Shown here: positions 43,868 to 52,035 of the stretch, piece after piece | Numbering within the stretch: position 1 is the stretch's first letter | Layout of the letters: every line of letters starts with the position of its first letter | Source: RYN-230 sp963829725 | GTDB lineage: Bacteria > Actinomycetota > Actinomycetes > Streptosporangiales > Streptosporangiaceae | NCBI GenBank assembly: GCA_963829725.1 | Contig: CAWHJW010000007.1 | Span: 124,001 to 188,000 of the forward strand | DNA length: 64,000 nt | Direction: 5' to 3' | Made by a program: the position numbers and the translations under genes | Notes under the pieces: generated by a model | What the model saw: the letters and a program-made list of their open reading frames with translations, nothing else | The model's database searches: none | What the model was told of the DNA's origin: nothing

Positions 43868-46196
43868 GCCACCGCAGGCGCGTCCTGCTCATGGCACAGC
43901 AACCGGCGGCCCGGGAGCCAGGCCAGCCAGCGCGGCAGGTACCAGGCGCGCTCGCCCAGCAGGGCCAGCGCCGCGGGCACCAGGATGCCGCGCACCACGG
44001 TCGCGTCGATGAGCACGGCCGACGCCAGGCCGACTCCGATCATCTTCAGGTCGATGATGGACAGCGTGGCGAAGATCGAGAACACGGCCACCATGATCAC
44101 CGCGGCGCTGGTCACCACGCCGGAGCAGCTGGCGATGCCGCCCACGATCGCGTCGCGGGGCGACTCGCCGCGGCCGCGCAGCTCCCGGATCCGGCTGAGG
44201 ATGAACACGTGATAGTCCATGCTCAGCCCGAACAGGAACACGAACATGAACAGTGGCACCCAGGGGATGATCGCGCCGAACGAGGTGAAGCCGAGCAGTC
44301 CCTGCAGCCGCCCCTGCTGGAAGATCAGGGTAAGCAGGCCGTAGGACGCGCCGACCGACAGCAGGTTCAGCCCGATGGACACCAGCGGGATGGCCAGTGA
44401 CCGGAAGGCCACCATGAGCAGCACCAGCGCCAGGGCCGCGACGACGCCGAACACGATGGGCGTGCTGGACCGCAGCGCCGCGCTGAAGTCGTAACCGCCC
44501 GCCGTGTTCCCGGTGACGGCGTAACTCGTCCCGGGCACCGTCCCGATGGTGGCGGGCAGGATGTGGTTGCGCAGGTCCAGCAGGGCCGCACGGGACACCG
44601 AGTTGGAGCCGTTGCCGGCCAGCGGCACCGAGATGACCAGCCCGCGGCCGCCGCCGACCACGTCCGAGGTGACCGGGCGGTGAATGACGCCGTGAGCCGA
44701 GGCCCGGGCCTGCAGATCGGCCACCGCGCTGCGCATGCTGGCACTGGACACGTCGCCGCCGGTCACCACCACCTCGGCCGGGCCGGCCGCCCGGGGAAGG
44801 CATGCGCGATCTGGTCCAGGGTGCGCACCACCGGCAGCCGCGCGGGCAGGTCGATGGCCGGGCTGCCGATCCGCAGCCCGAGGGCCGGGGCGGCCAGCGC
44901 CAGCAGCATCAGGGCAGCCGCGCCGCCCCAGATCAGCGGGCGGCGCACCACCCGGCGGACCAGGGCGGTCCACAGCCGGGACGGCCGGGCCTGGGTCCGG
45001 TGCCGGCCCAGGAACGGGATCCGGCCCCGGTCCGCCCACGGGCCGAGCAGGCTGAGCAGCGCGGGCAGGAAGGTCACCGAGCCGACCACGGCGACGCCGA
45101 CCACCAGGATGGTGCCGACCGCGATGCCGGTGAAGAAGTTGATGCCGGTGAGCAGCAACCCGGCCAGCGAGATCATCACGGTGAGGCCGGACACCACGAT
45201 GGCCCGGCCGGAGGTGGCCGCGGCGGTGGCCAGGGCGGCCGGGAAGGACGCCCCCGCGGCTCGCTCCTCCCGCTCGCGGCGCAGGTAGAACAGCGAGTAA
45301 TCGACCCCGACCGCCATCCCGATGATCAGCACCACCTCCGAGGTGCTGGACCCGATCGGCAGCCAGCGGCTGGGCACGGCGAGCAGCGAGACGGCCACCA
45401 TGACCGAGCTGCCGGCCAGCAGCACCGGGATGCCGGCCGCGATGAGCGCGCCGAACACCGCGACGAGCAGGATCAGCGTGATCGGCACCGAGGTGAGCTC
45501 GGCCTTGCGGAAGTCCTGGCCCATCATCGTGTTGGCGGCCCGGTCGGTGCTCGCGTCACCGGCCTCGGCGATGGTCAGGCCGGGGTGGGCGGCCGCGACC
45601 CGGGCGACCGCCGCCAGGTCCGTGCCGACGGTGCTGTCGGCTCGCGCGTGCGGGCCGGCCACGTCGAACGTGACCAGCACGGTGCGGCCGTTGGCCGAGA
45701 CCATGGCCTGGCCGCCCGGGCTGAGCGGGGACCGGATGCCGCGCGCCGCCCCGGGCTGCGCACGCAGCGCGCTGACCACGCCCGCGACGGCGCCGCGCAG
45801 CGCCGGGTCCTGGGCCCAGGTGGTCCCGGGGCCCGCGCCCCGCGCCTGGAGGAGCACGCTCTCCGCGGGCGGGCTGACCACGCCCAGCTGGTGCAGCGCC
45901 CGCTCGGCCTGCCCGGACTGCCCGGGATCGTACTGCTGCTGGTTCTGCGTGCCCAGCAGCTGCCCGGCCAGCATGGCCACCGCGGCCAGCACCAGCCAGC
46001 CGATGATGACGGCGACCCGGTGCCGCGCGCTCCAGCAGGCGATGCGCTCCACCATGGGTGGCCGGGCCGGAAGGTCCCCGGACGGCGGCCCAGCCGCCTG
46101 CCTGCGGCCTTCCGGCGCCGGGCCAGGTACCGCAGGCAGGGCGGGCAGCGGGGTAACGGCGCCGGGCGGCGCCGGGTCGAGCATGTCGCGCATCAT
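43843..46196 (-). pseudogene. MMPL-family RND transporter, frameshifted
   Basis: The N-terminal frame (M at 46196) covers MVERIACWSARHRVAVIIGWLVLAA, the first periplasmic domain and spans through PFLGRHRTQARPSRLW, to HAFPGRPARPRWW where it stops at 44763. A base change near 44795 shifts it; AEVVVTGGDVSSASM to the end (MDYHVFILSRIRELRGRGESP; GVGLASAVLIDATVVRGILVPAALALLGERAWYLPRWL) continues in the other frame to 43843. The whole is collinear with the intact paralogue at 46330-48591. MMPL exporters move lipids or peptides across the membrane. A palindromic operator lies upstream. Confidence 0.88.
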
Positions 46197-46280
46197 GCCT
46201 CGCGGGGTCAGAGGGGCCGACCCGCGCGCAAGGGCCAGACGCACGCGTCATGAATCCCGTTCAGCATGCCAGATATTTAT

Positions 46281-46298
46281 GACACTGACGTCAGTGTC
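46281..46298. promoter_or_regulatory. Perfect 18-bp palindrome before first MMPL gene
   Basis: GACACTGACGTCAGTGTC, perfectly symmetric, in an AT-rich spot 37-85 bases upstream of the first MMPL gene. A TetR/AcrR-type repressor is expected, but its gene is not next to it. Confidence 0.7.
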
Positions 46299-46329
46299 TG
46301 GCGATTATGCGGAATCTTGCAGGAAACGT

Positions 46330-48591
46330 TCAGCCTGCTGGCAGCCGACTCCGCTGCTGGCCAGGGAGCCAGCGCAGCCAGCGCGGCAGGTACCAGCTGC
46401 GCTCGCCAAGCATGGCCAGGCAGGCCGGCAGCAGGACGCCGCGGACCACGGTGGCGTCGAGCAGCACCGCCGCCCCGAGGCCGACGCCCAGCATCTGCAA
46501 CTGCACGAGGGACAGCGTGGCGAAGATCGAGAACACCGCCACCATGATCACCGCAGCGCTGGTGACCACACCGGCGCTGCTGGCCACCCCGCCGACCACC
46601 GCGTCCGCCGTGCTGGCGCCCCGCTGCCGCAGTTCCGCGATCCGGCTCAGGATGAACACGTGATAGTCCATGCTCAGCCCGAACAGGAACACGAACATGA
46701 ACAGCGGGATCCACGGCACGATCGCGCCGTAGCTGACCAGGCCGAGCGAGCTGGCCAGGCGCCCGTGCTGGAACACCAGCGTGAGCAGGCCGTAGGACGC
46801 GGCCACCGACAGCAGGTTCAGCGAGACCGACACGAGCGGGATCGCCACCGAGCCGAACGCGACGAGCAGCAGGGCGAACGCCAGCACGGCTACCACGGCC
46901 AGCACGAGCGGGGTACGGGCCCGCAGCACGGCTAGGTCGTCGTAGTTCGCGGCCGTGTTGCCCGCCACCGCGTAGCTGATGCCACCGACCCGGCCCAGGG
47001 TGGCCGGCAGGGCCTGCTCGCGCAGCGCCAGGAGAGCCTTATTCGAAACGGCATCCACCCCGTTGCCGGCCAGCGGCACGCTGACGAGTAGTGCGCGTCC
47101 GCCGGCCGCCGGCGCCACCGTGACCGGGCCGCGCACCGGACCGCGGCTTGACGCGTCGGCCCGCAGTGCGCTGAGCGCGCGCCGCACCGCCACCCCGCCC
47201 AGGTCATGGCCGGTCACGACCACCTCCGCAGGCGCGGGGTGGCCCGGGAAGGCCCGGTCGATCCGGTCCAGGGTGGCCACCATCGGCACCTTGGCCTGCA
47301 GCCCGCCGTCCGGCGGGTTGCCCAGCCGCAAGCCCAGGCCGGGGGCGGCCAGCGCCAGCATGGCCAGTGCCGCCACCGAGCCCCACGCCGCGGGATGCCG
47401 GACCACCCGGCGGGCCAGCGCGGCCCACAGCCGGGACGGGCGGGCCGCGGTGCGGCGCCGGCCCAGGAAGGGGACCCGCCCCCGGTCGGCCCAGGGGCCG
47501 AGCCAGGCCAGCAGGGCGGGCAGCACGGTGAGCGAGCCGGCCACCGCCACGCCGACGACCGCGATGGTGCCGATAGCGACGCCGGTGAACACCGAGTACC
47601 CGGTGAGGAACAGGCCGCCCAGCGCGATCATCACGGTCAGCCCGGAGACCACGATGGCCCGGCCCGAGGTGGCCGCGGCCCGGCGCAGCGCCTCGGTGGT
47701 GCTCGCGCCGCGGGCCCGTTCCTCCCGTTCCCGGCGCAGGTAGAACAGCGCGTAGTCGATGCCGACCGCCATGCCGATGATCAGCACCACCTCCGAGGTG
47801 CTGGACCCGACCGGCAGCCACTGCCCGGGAATGGCCAGCAGCGAGACCGCGGTGATCACCGCGGTCGCGGCCAGCAGCAGCGGGATCCCGGCCGCGATGA
47901 GCGCGCCGAACACCCCGGCCAGCAGGATCAGCGTGACCGGCACCGAGGTCACCTCGGCCTGCCTGAAGTCGTGGCTGATCAGCGCGTTGGCGGCGCGGTC
48001 GGTGCTGGCGTCACCGGCCTCGGCGACCAGCAGGCCCGGATGGCGGGCCGCCACCGCGGCGACCGCGCGCAGCGCCGGGGCCACCGCCTGGTCCTCGTTG
48101 CTCACGGTCCCCGGCACCGTGAAGGTGACCAGGGCGCTCCGCCCGTCCGCGGAGACCAGCGCGGGGTGCCCGGGGTCCAGCGGCGAGGCGATGTCCCGCG
48201 CCGCGTGCGGCAGCGCGCCCAGCGCGGCGGTGACCTGCCGGGCCGTGGCCCGCATGGCCGGGTCGGCCGCGAAGGTGGCGCCCGGCCCGCCGCTCCCCCG
48301 CGACTGGATCAGCACGCTCTCGGCCGGCGGGCTGGTCACGCCCAGCCGGTGCAGGGTCTGCTCGGCCACCCCGGACTGGCCGGCGTCGTAGGACGGCACG
48401 TTCTTGGCGGGCAGCAACTGCCCGCCCACGAAGATCGCGGCGACGAGCAGCAGCCAGCCCAGCACCGCCGTCTTGCGGTGCCGGGCGCTCCATCCGGCGA
48501 TCCGCTCGACGACCGGCGCGCGGGATCGGTACTGCTGCTCGCGATGGGGCCTGGTTTCGGGCAATACTGAACTAGACGGCTGGCGCATCAT
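46330..48591 (-). CDS. MMPL-family RND transporter
   Basis: A 753-residue intact transporter with two repeats of one span, a large periplasmic loop and five spans: VERIAGWSARHRKTAVLGWLLLVAA; GIDYALFYLRREREERARG; GRAIVVSGLTVMIALGGLFLTG; then MDYHVFILSRIAELRQRGAST and LLDATVVRGVLLPACLAMLGER. The RxxxER and GxDYxxF pattern is that of MmpL/ActII-3-like lipid or peptide exporters. It is a tandem relative of the frameshifted copy downstream. No tapered membrane-fusion partner is in view. Confidence 0.93.
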   Translation of the reverse strand: MMRQPSSSVLPETRPHREQQYRSRAPVVERIAGWSARHRKTAVLGWLLLVAAIFVGGQLLPAKNVPSYDAGQSGVAEQTLHRLGVTSPPAESVLIQSRGSGGPGATFAADPAMRATARQVTAALGALPHAARDIASPLDPGHPALVSADGRSALVTFTVPGTVSNEDQAVAPALRAVAAVAARHPGLLVAEAGDASTDRAANALISHDFRQAEVTSVPVTLILLAGVFGALIAAGIPLLLAATAVITAVSLLAIPGQWLPVGSSTSEVVLIIGMAVGIDYALFYLRREREERARGASTTEALRRAAATSGRAIVVSGLTVMIALGGLFLTGYSVFTGVAIGTIAVVGVAVAGSLTVLPALLAWLGPWADRGRVPFLGRRRTAARPSRLWAALARRVVRHPAAWGSVAALAMLALAAPGLGLRLGNPPDGGLQAKVPMVATLDRIDRAFPGHPAPAEVVVTGHDLGGVAVRRALSALRADASSRGPVRGPVTVAPAAGGRALLVSVPLAGNGVDAVSNKALLALREQALPATLGRVGGISYAVAGNTAANYDDLAVLRARTPLVLAVVAVLAFALLLVAFGSVAIPLVSVSLNLLSVAASYGLLTLVFQHGRLASSLGLVSYGAIVPWIPLFMFVFLFGLSMDYHVFILSRIAELRQRGASTADAVVGGVASSAGVVTSAAVIMVAVFSIFATLSLVQLQMLGVGLGAAVLLDATVVRGVLLPACLAMLGERSWYLPRWLRWLPGQQRSRLPAG

Positions 48592-48627
48592 GGCCTCTCT
48601 CAGGGCAGTGCGTGAGTCTGTCGTGAC

Positions 48628-48662
48628 CCCTCACCCATGAGCTGGTCCCTCATGGGTGAGGG
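48628..48662 (-). terminator. Hairpin after the sensor operon
   Basis: Fourteen-base arms (CCCTCACCCATGAG and complement) with a seven-base loop CTGGTCC, just after the sensor gene stop and before the MMPL start. Confidence 0.75.
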
Positions 48663-48669
48663 CGCGGCA

Positions 48670-49458
48670 TTACTGAGCCGGGTGCATGGTCTCTGGGTGC
48701 AGCGGGGTCTCTGGATGCAGCGGGCCCAGCGGGCCCGGGTGGGTGAGGACCTCCCTCGCCTCGGCCAGCGGATCTCCGGGCGCTCGCAGCAGCGCGCGCG
48801 CAACGCGCGCGTGCATCCGGGCGGTGAGCACGAGGACGTAGTTGAACAGCAGGAACAGCACCAAGAAGGCAGCGGCGGCCACGAGTGCCTTGGGCATCGT
48901 GTCCACGAACACGCCCCAGGAACCGGGCCCGTGCGGGCCGTTGGGGAAGTAGCCCAACTGCACGCCGTGCGCGCTCTGCCCGTTGTTGAACGTCTCCGGC
49001 GGGGCCCAGTACCAGGCGGGCAGGGTGATCCCGGACAGCAGCACCAGCCAGACCACGCTGACCGCGAGGTCGACCGCCCACAGCAGCGGGAACAGGCCGA
49101 ACAGGTAGGCGAAGTCACGCCAGGTCGCCGGGTCACGCCAGCGGGTGCGGACCTGGTTGAGGATGCCGGGCTGGCGGGCCACGCGGTATTCGCCGCGAAC
49201 CGGCCCGGCCAGCACCCCGCGCAGCCGCCAGCGCTCCGCGTTGGCGCAGCCCCGGATCACCGCGGCCGTGCCGATCAGCAGCGGGATGCCCGCCAGCGTG
49301 ATGGCCAGGATGACGGTGGTCAGGCTCGCGGCCAGGACGGCGCCCCACAGCAGCCAGCCGAAGACGAGATAGGCGAGCAGGAACCAGGCCGCGCGCCAGG
49401 TGCTCCCGGCCACGAGCTGGTGCAGCGGGTTGCGGTACAGCCGCAGCCGGGTGCTCAT
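48670..49458 (-). CDS. Sensor-domain membrane protein (no kinase)
   Basis: A 262-residue protein: AAWFLLAYLVFGWLLWGAVLAASLTTVILAITLAGIPLLIGTAAVIRG, FAYLFGLFPLLWAVDLAVSVVWLVLLSGITLPAWYW and KALVAAAAFLVLFLLFNYVLVLTARMHARVARALL. This is the PF13796 Sensor-type N-terminal part normally attached to a histidine kinase; here it stands alone. It overlaps the upstream gene by four bases, as third gene of the ArsR operon. Confidence 0.8.
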   Translation of the reverse strand: MSTRLRLYRNPLHQLVAGSTWRAAWFLLAYLVFGWLLWGAVLAASLTTVILAITLAGIPLLIGTAAVIRGCANAERWRLRGVLAGPVRGEYRVARQPGILNQVRTRWRDPATWRDFAYLFGLFPLLWAVDLAVSVVWLVLLSGITLPAWYWAPPETFNNGQSAHGVQLGYFPNGPHGPGSWGVFVDTMPKALVAAAAFLVLFLLFNYVLVLTARMHARVARALLRAPGDPLAEAREVLTHPGPLGPLHPETPLHPETMHPAQ

Positions 49459-49727
49459 CCGACGTCCCGCATCAGCTGCTCGACCGCCTGCACGTGCTCG
49501 GACAGCTTGGCCAGCTCGGTGCGCAGCTCCTGCTGGTTGGCCACCGCCTCCTCGGCCAGCTTGCGGTAGTGCGCCATGGCCACCGCGTCGGCGCGGTGGC
49601 GCTGCAGCCGGAAGTACGACCACACGATGATGGCCGCCGCCGCGCAGATGCAGAACGGGATGCCCAGCCCGACGGCGATTCCGGCCGTAGCCCCGCTGGT
49701 CAGCGCGGCTACGTGCGAAGCGATCAT
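49455..49727 (-). CDS. Single-span coiled-coil protein
   Basis: A 90-residue protein with one N-terminal membrane span (GIAVGLGIPFCICAAAAIIVWSYF) followed by a charged helix AMAHYRKLAEEAVANQQELRTELAKLSEHVQAVEQLMRDVG with heptad-like leucine spacing. The ATG overlaps the ArsR stop (ATGA), and its own stop overlaps the sensor start. Function unknown; a link between regulator and sensor membrane protein is suggested only by the tight operon. Confidence 0.7.
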   Translation of the reverse strand: MIASHVAALTSGATAGIAVGLGIPFCICAAAAIIVWSYFRLQRHRADAVAMAHYRKLAEEAVANQQELRTELAKLSEHVQAVEQLMRDVG

Positions 49728-50074
49728 CGGCTGGTTCCTTCCTGGTCGGTCTCCCGGGTATCCATGTCGTCCCCTTCCGTGCCGTCTTCGCCCAGCGCCG
49801 AGATGATCGTCTCGGCGTTGAGGCGCAGGTCGAACGGCGCCAGCTCGAAGTACTTCATCGCCTTGCCGTCCTCGGACAGCTCCAGCTGGCCGGCCACCAG
49901 GCCCGCCTTCTCCAGCTTGTCGAGGTGCATGTAGAGCAGTGGCCGGGACAGGCCCAGCCGGCGGGCCAGCTCGCTGACGTGCACCCGGCCATGGCGCAGC
50001 TCGGCCACGATCCGCATCCGGTGCGGATTGGCCACCGCGCTGAGCACGGTAAGCAGCTCGTCACTGGTCAGCAT
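49724..50074 (-). CDS. ArsR-like winged-helix regulator
   Basis: A 116-residue protein with HTH LSAVANPHRMRIVAELRHGRVHVSELARRLGLSRPLLYMHLDKLEKAGLV near residues 10-60; no metal-binding Cys pair is visible, so ligand is unknown. Acidic tail (EDGTEGDDMDTRETDQEG). It is first of a three-gene operon with overlapping starts and stops. The promoter carries a palindrome (50098-50123), suggesting autoregulation. Confidence 0.9.
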   Translation of the reverse strand: MLTSDELLTVLSAVANPHRMRIVAELRHGRVHVSELARRLGLSRPLLYMHLDKLEKAGLVAGQLELSEDGKAMKYFELAPFDLRLNAETIISALGEDGTEGDDMDTRETDQEGTSR

Positions 50075-50097
50075 CGCTCCTCGGTCTTTCTTTCACC

Positions 50098-50123
50098 TGT
50101 AATAAAAAACTTACACGTGCAAG
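50098..50123. promoter_or_regulatory. Palindromes in ArsR operon promoter
   Basis: TGTAA, eight bases, TTACA (50098-50115), overlapped by a near-palindrome CTTACACGTGCAAG (50110-50123, 12 of 14 symmetric). The AT-rich core AATAAAAAAC lies inside and could be a -10 region. Probable ArsR operator. Confidence 0.6.
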
Positions 50124-50230
50124 GAGGGCGCGTCAACGCGATAGGGGCGAGCGGCCGGAGGCCGGGTGAGCGGGCGCCAGCACGCGGGTGCCGACGGGGG
50201 CCGGTTCCCAGGTCGGCGATGATGGTCGCC

Positions 50231-50848
50231 ATGGGAGAACTGATCCTGCTTCGGCACGGGGAGACGGAATGGAGCCGTGCAGGCCGGCACACCGGGCGCA
50301 CCGACGTGCCGCTCACCCCGGCGGGAGAAGCCGCCGCCGCGTCACTGGCCCCCGCACTGGCGGGCCGGGACATCGTGGCCGCGTTCACCAGCCCGGCGCA
50401 GCGCGCGGTCCGGACGGCGGAACTAGCCGGTCTGGACGGCGCGAAGGCGGACCCGGATCTGCAGGAGTGGGACTACGGCGGGTACGAGGGGATCACCACG
50501 GCGCAGATCCGGGCGGGCCGTCCTGGCTGGTACCTCTGGCGCGACGGCGTGGTGCCCGGGGACGGGGAGCACCCCGGGGAGGCCGTTGCGCAGGTGGGAA
50601 CCCGGGCCGATGCGGTGCTGGCCCGGGTGCGGCCGCTGCTGAGCGAAGGAGACGTGGTGCTCGTCTCGCACGCGCACCTGCTGCGCGTGCTGACGGCGCG
50701 CTGGCTGGGCCTGGAGCCGGCCGGCGGGCGGCTGTTCCGGCTGGACACCGGCACGCTGTGCACCCTTGGCAGCGAGCACGACTACCCGGTGATCGTGTCC
50801 TGGAACGTGCCGGTCAGCGCGGCCGGGTCTCCTCCTCCATCCAGCTGA
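50231..50848 (+). CDS. Histidine-phosphatase superfamily protein
   Basis: A 205-residue phosphoglycerate-mutase-like phosphatase: LILLRHGETEWSRAGRHTGRTDVPLTPAGE with the catalytic RHG near residue 8 and the second His in VSHAHLLRVL near 145; WDYGGYEG holds the acid. Possible substrates are sugar phosphates or phosphoglycolate. ATG 50231 is used; ATG 50219/50222 are alternatives. It overlaps the convergent cutA end by 35 bases. Confidence 0.88.
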   Translation: MGELILLRHGETEWSRAGRHTGRTDVPLTPAGEAAAASLAPALAGRDIVAAFTSPAQRAVRTAELAGLDGAKADPDLQEWDYGGYEGITTAQIRAGRPGWYLWRDGVVPGDGEHPGEAVAQVGTRADAVLARVRPLLSEGDVVLVSHAHLLRVLTARWLGLEPAGGRLFRLDTGTLCTLGSEHDYPVIVSWNVPVSAAGSPPPSS

Positions 50849-51200
50849 GGTAACCGGCCGCGCCCGCCACGATGGGCATCGCGATGATCTCGGGCTCGTC
50901 GTAGCTGTGCCGCTGGGTCAGGAAGTCGGCGAGATCCTGGTAACCGGACGCGGGCAGCTTGAGCAGCAGCAGCCACTCCTCGGCCCGCTCCAGGTCACCC
51001 TCCCACCAGAACGTGCTCATCACCGGCCCGGCCACCTGTGCGCACGCGGCCAGCCGGGCCTGGACCGCACTGCGGCCCAGTTCCATCGCCTCGGCCCGGG
51101 AATCGGTCGTGGTCTGCACCTGCAGGTAGCCGGGGCCAGCCCCGGCCGGACCGGCCCGTGCCTCGTCCGCCACCTGTGGCTCACCTGCCTGACCCGCCAT
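50814..51200 (-). CDS. cutA: CutA-family protein
   Basis: A ~128-residue CutA1-type trimer protein: YLQVQTTTDSRAEAMELGRSAVQARLAACAQV, PVMSTFWWEGDLERAEEWLLLLKLPASGYQDLADFL, HSYDEPEIIAMPIVAGAAGYLSWMEEE. The CYP/PEIIA pattern is conserved. CutA has been linked to divalent metal tolerance but its real job is unclear. ATG 51200 is used. Confidence 0.92.
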   Translation of the reverse strand: MAGQAGEPQVADEARAGPAGAGPGYLQVQTTTDSRAEAMELGRSAVQARLAACAQVAGPVMSTFWWEGDLERAEEWLLLLKLPASGYQDLADFLTQRHSYDEPEIIAMPIVAGAAGYLSWMEEETRPR

Positions 51201-51243
51201 GCCACCCGATGCTACGCCGCACTCGCGGCCTACCACAGTGCGG

Positions 51244-52035
51244 TCATGAGTCGCGGTCGGCGGCGGGCTTTGCGGCGGGCGCCGCGGCCGGCCCGCGGGC
51301 GCCGCCGCCGAGGAAGGACTCCACGAACTCCGGGCTGGCGGACAGCTCCGCGGGCGTCCCCTCCATCCGCACCTCGCCGCCGCCGAGTACGTAGGTCCGG
51401 TCCGAGATGGCCAGCACCGCGCGAGCCCGCTGCTCCACGATGAGCACCGAGGCCCCGCTGGCGGCCAGGTGGCGGACGTGCTCCTCCAGCAGCGCGGCGG
51501 CCACTTTCGGCGCCAGGTTCGCGGTCGGCTCGTCCAGCAGGAAGACCCCCGGGTCGAGCATCAGCACCCGGCCCATGGCCAGCATCTTCCGCTCGCCGCC
51601 GCTGAGTTTCCCGGCGCTGCGGGTCAGCATGTCGCCGAGCCTGGGGAAGATGGCCAGCACGCGCTCGATGCGTTCCGGGATCTGCCGACGGGGCAGCAGG
51701 TAGCCGCCCATCTCCAGGTTCTCCCGGACGCTCAGCGGGGCGAACACGTCGTCCACCTGCGGCACGTAACCGACCGCCTCCCGGGCGATCTGCTCCGGGG
51801 CCGCGTTGGTGAGGTCGCGGTCGCCGACCCTTACGCTTCCCGAGGAGATCCGGACCACCCCGACGAGGCTCTTGAGCAGGGTGCTCTTGCCGGAGCCGTT
51901 CGGCCCGACCAGCGACACCACCTCGCCGGGGGTGGTGCTCACCGTGATGCCCCGGATGACCGGGTCGCCGCCGTAGCCGGCGGTGATGCCCTCGGCGCGC
52001 AGCGGCAGGCCGCGCAGCGCAAGCTCAGCCGACAA
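51244..52035 (-). CDS. livF: Liv-type ABC importer, ATPase subunit 2
   Basis: A 263-residue nucleotide-binding protein of the branched-chain amino-acid/urea type: GPNGSGKST Walker A near 43, VGYVPQVDDVFAPLSVRENLEMG, LSGGERKMLAMGRVLMLDPGVFLLDEPTANLAP. The signature and D-loop are intact. It overlaps the fused livMG gene by 11 bases (translational coupling). Substrate is suggested only by the adjacent FAH hydrolase. Confidence 0.93.
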   Translation of the reverse strand: MSAELALRGLPLRAEGITAGYGGDPVIRGITVSTTPGEVVSLVGPNGSGKSTLLKSLVGVVRISSGSVRVGDRDLTNAAPEQIAREAVGYVPQVDDVFAPLSVRENLEMGGYLLPRRQIPERIERVLAIFPRLGDMLTRSAGKLSGGERKMLAMGRVLMLDPGVFLLDEPTANLAPKVAAALLEEHVRHLAASGASVLIVEQRARAVLAISDRTYVLGGGEVRMEGTPAELSASPEFVESFLGGGARGPAAAPAAKPAADRDS

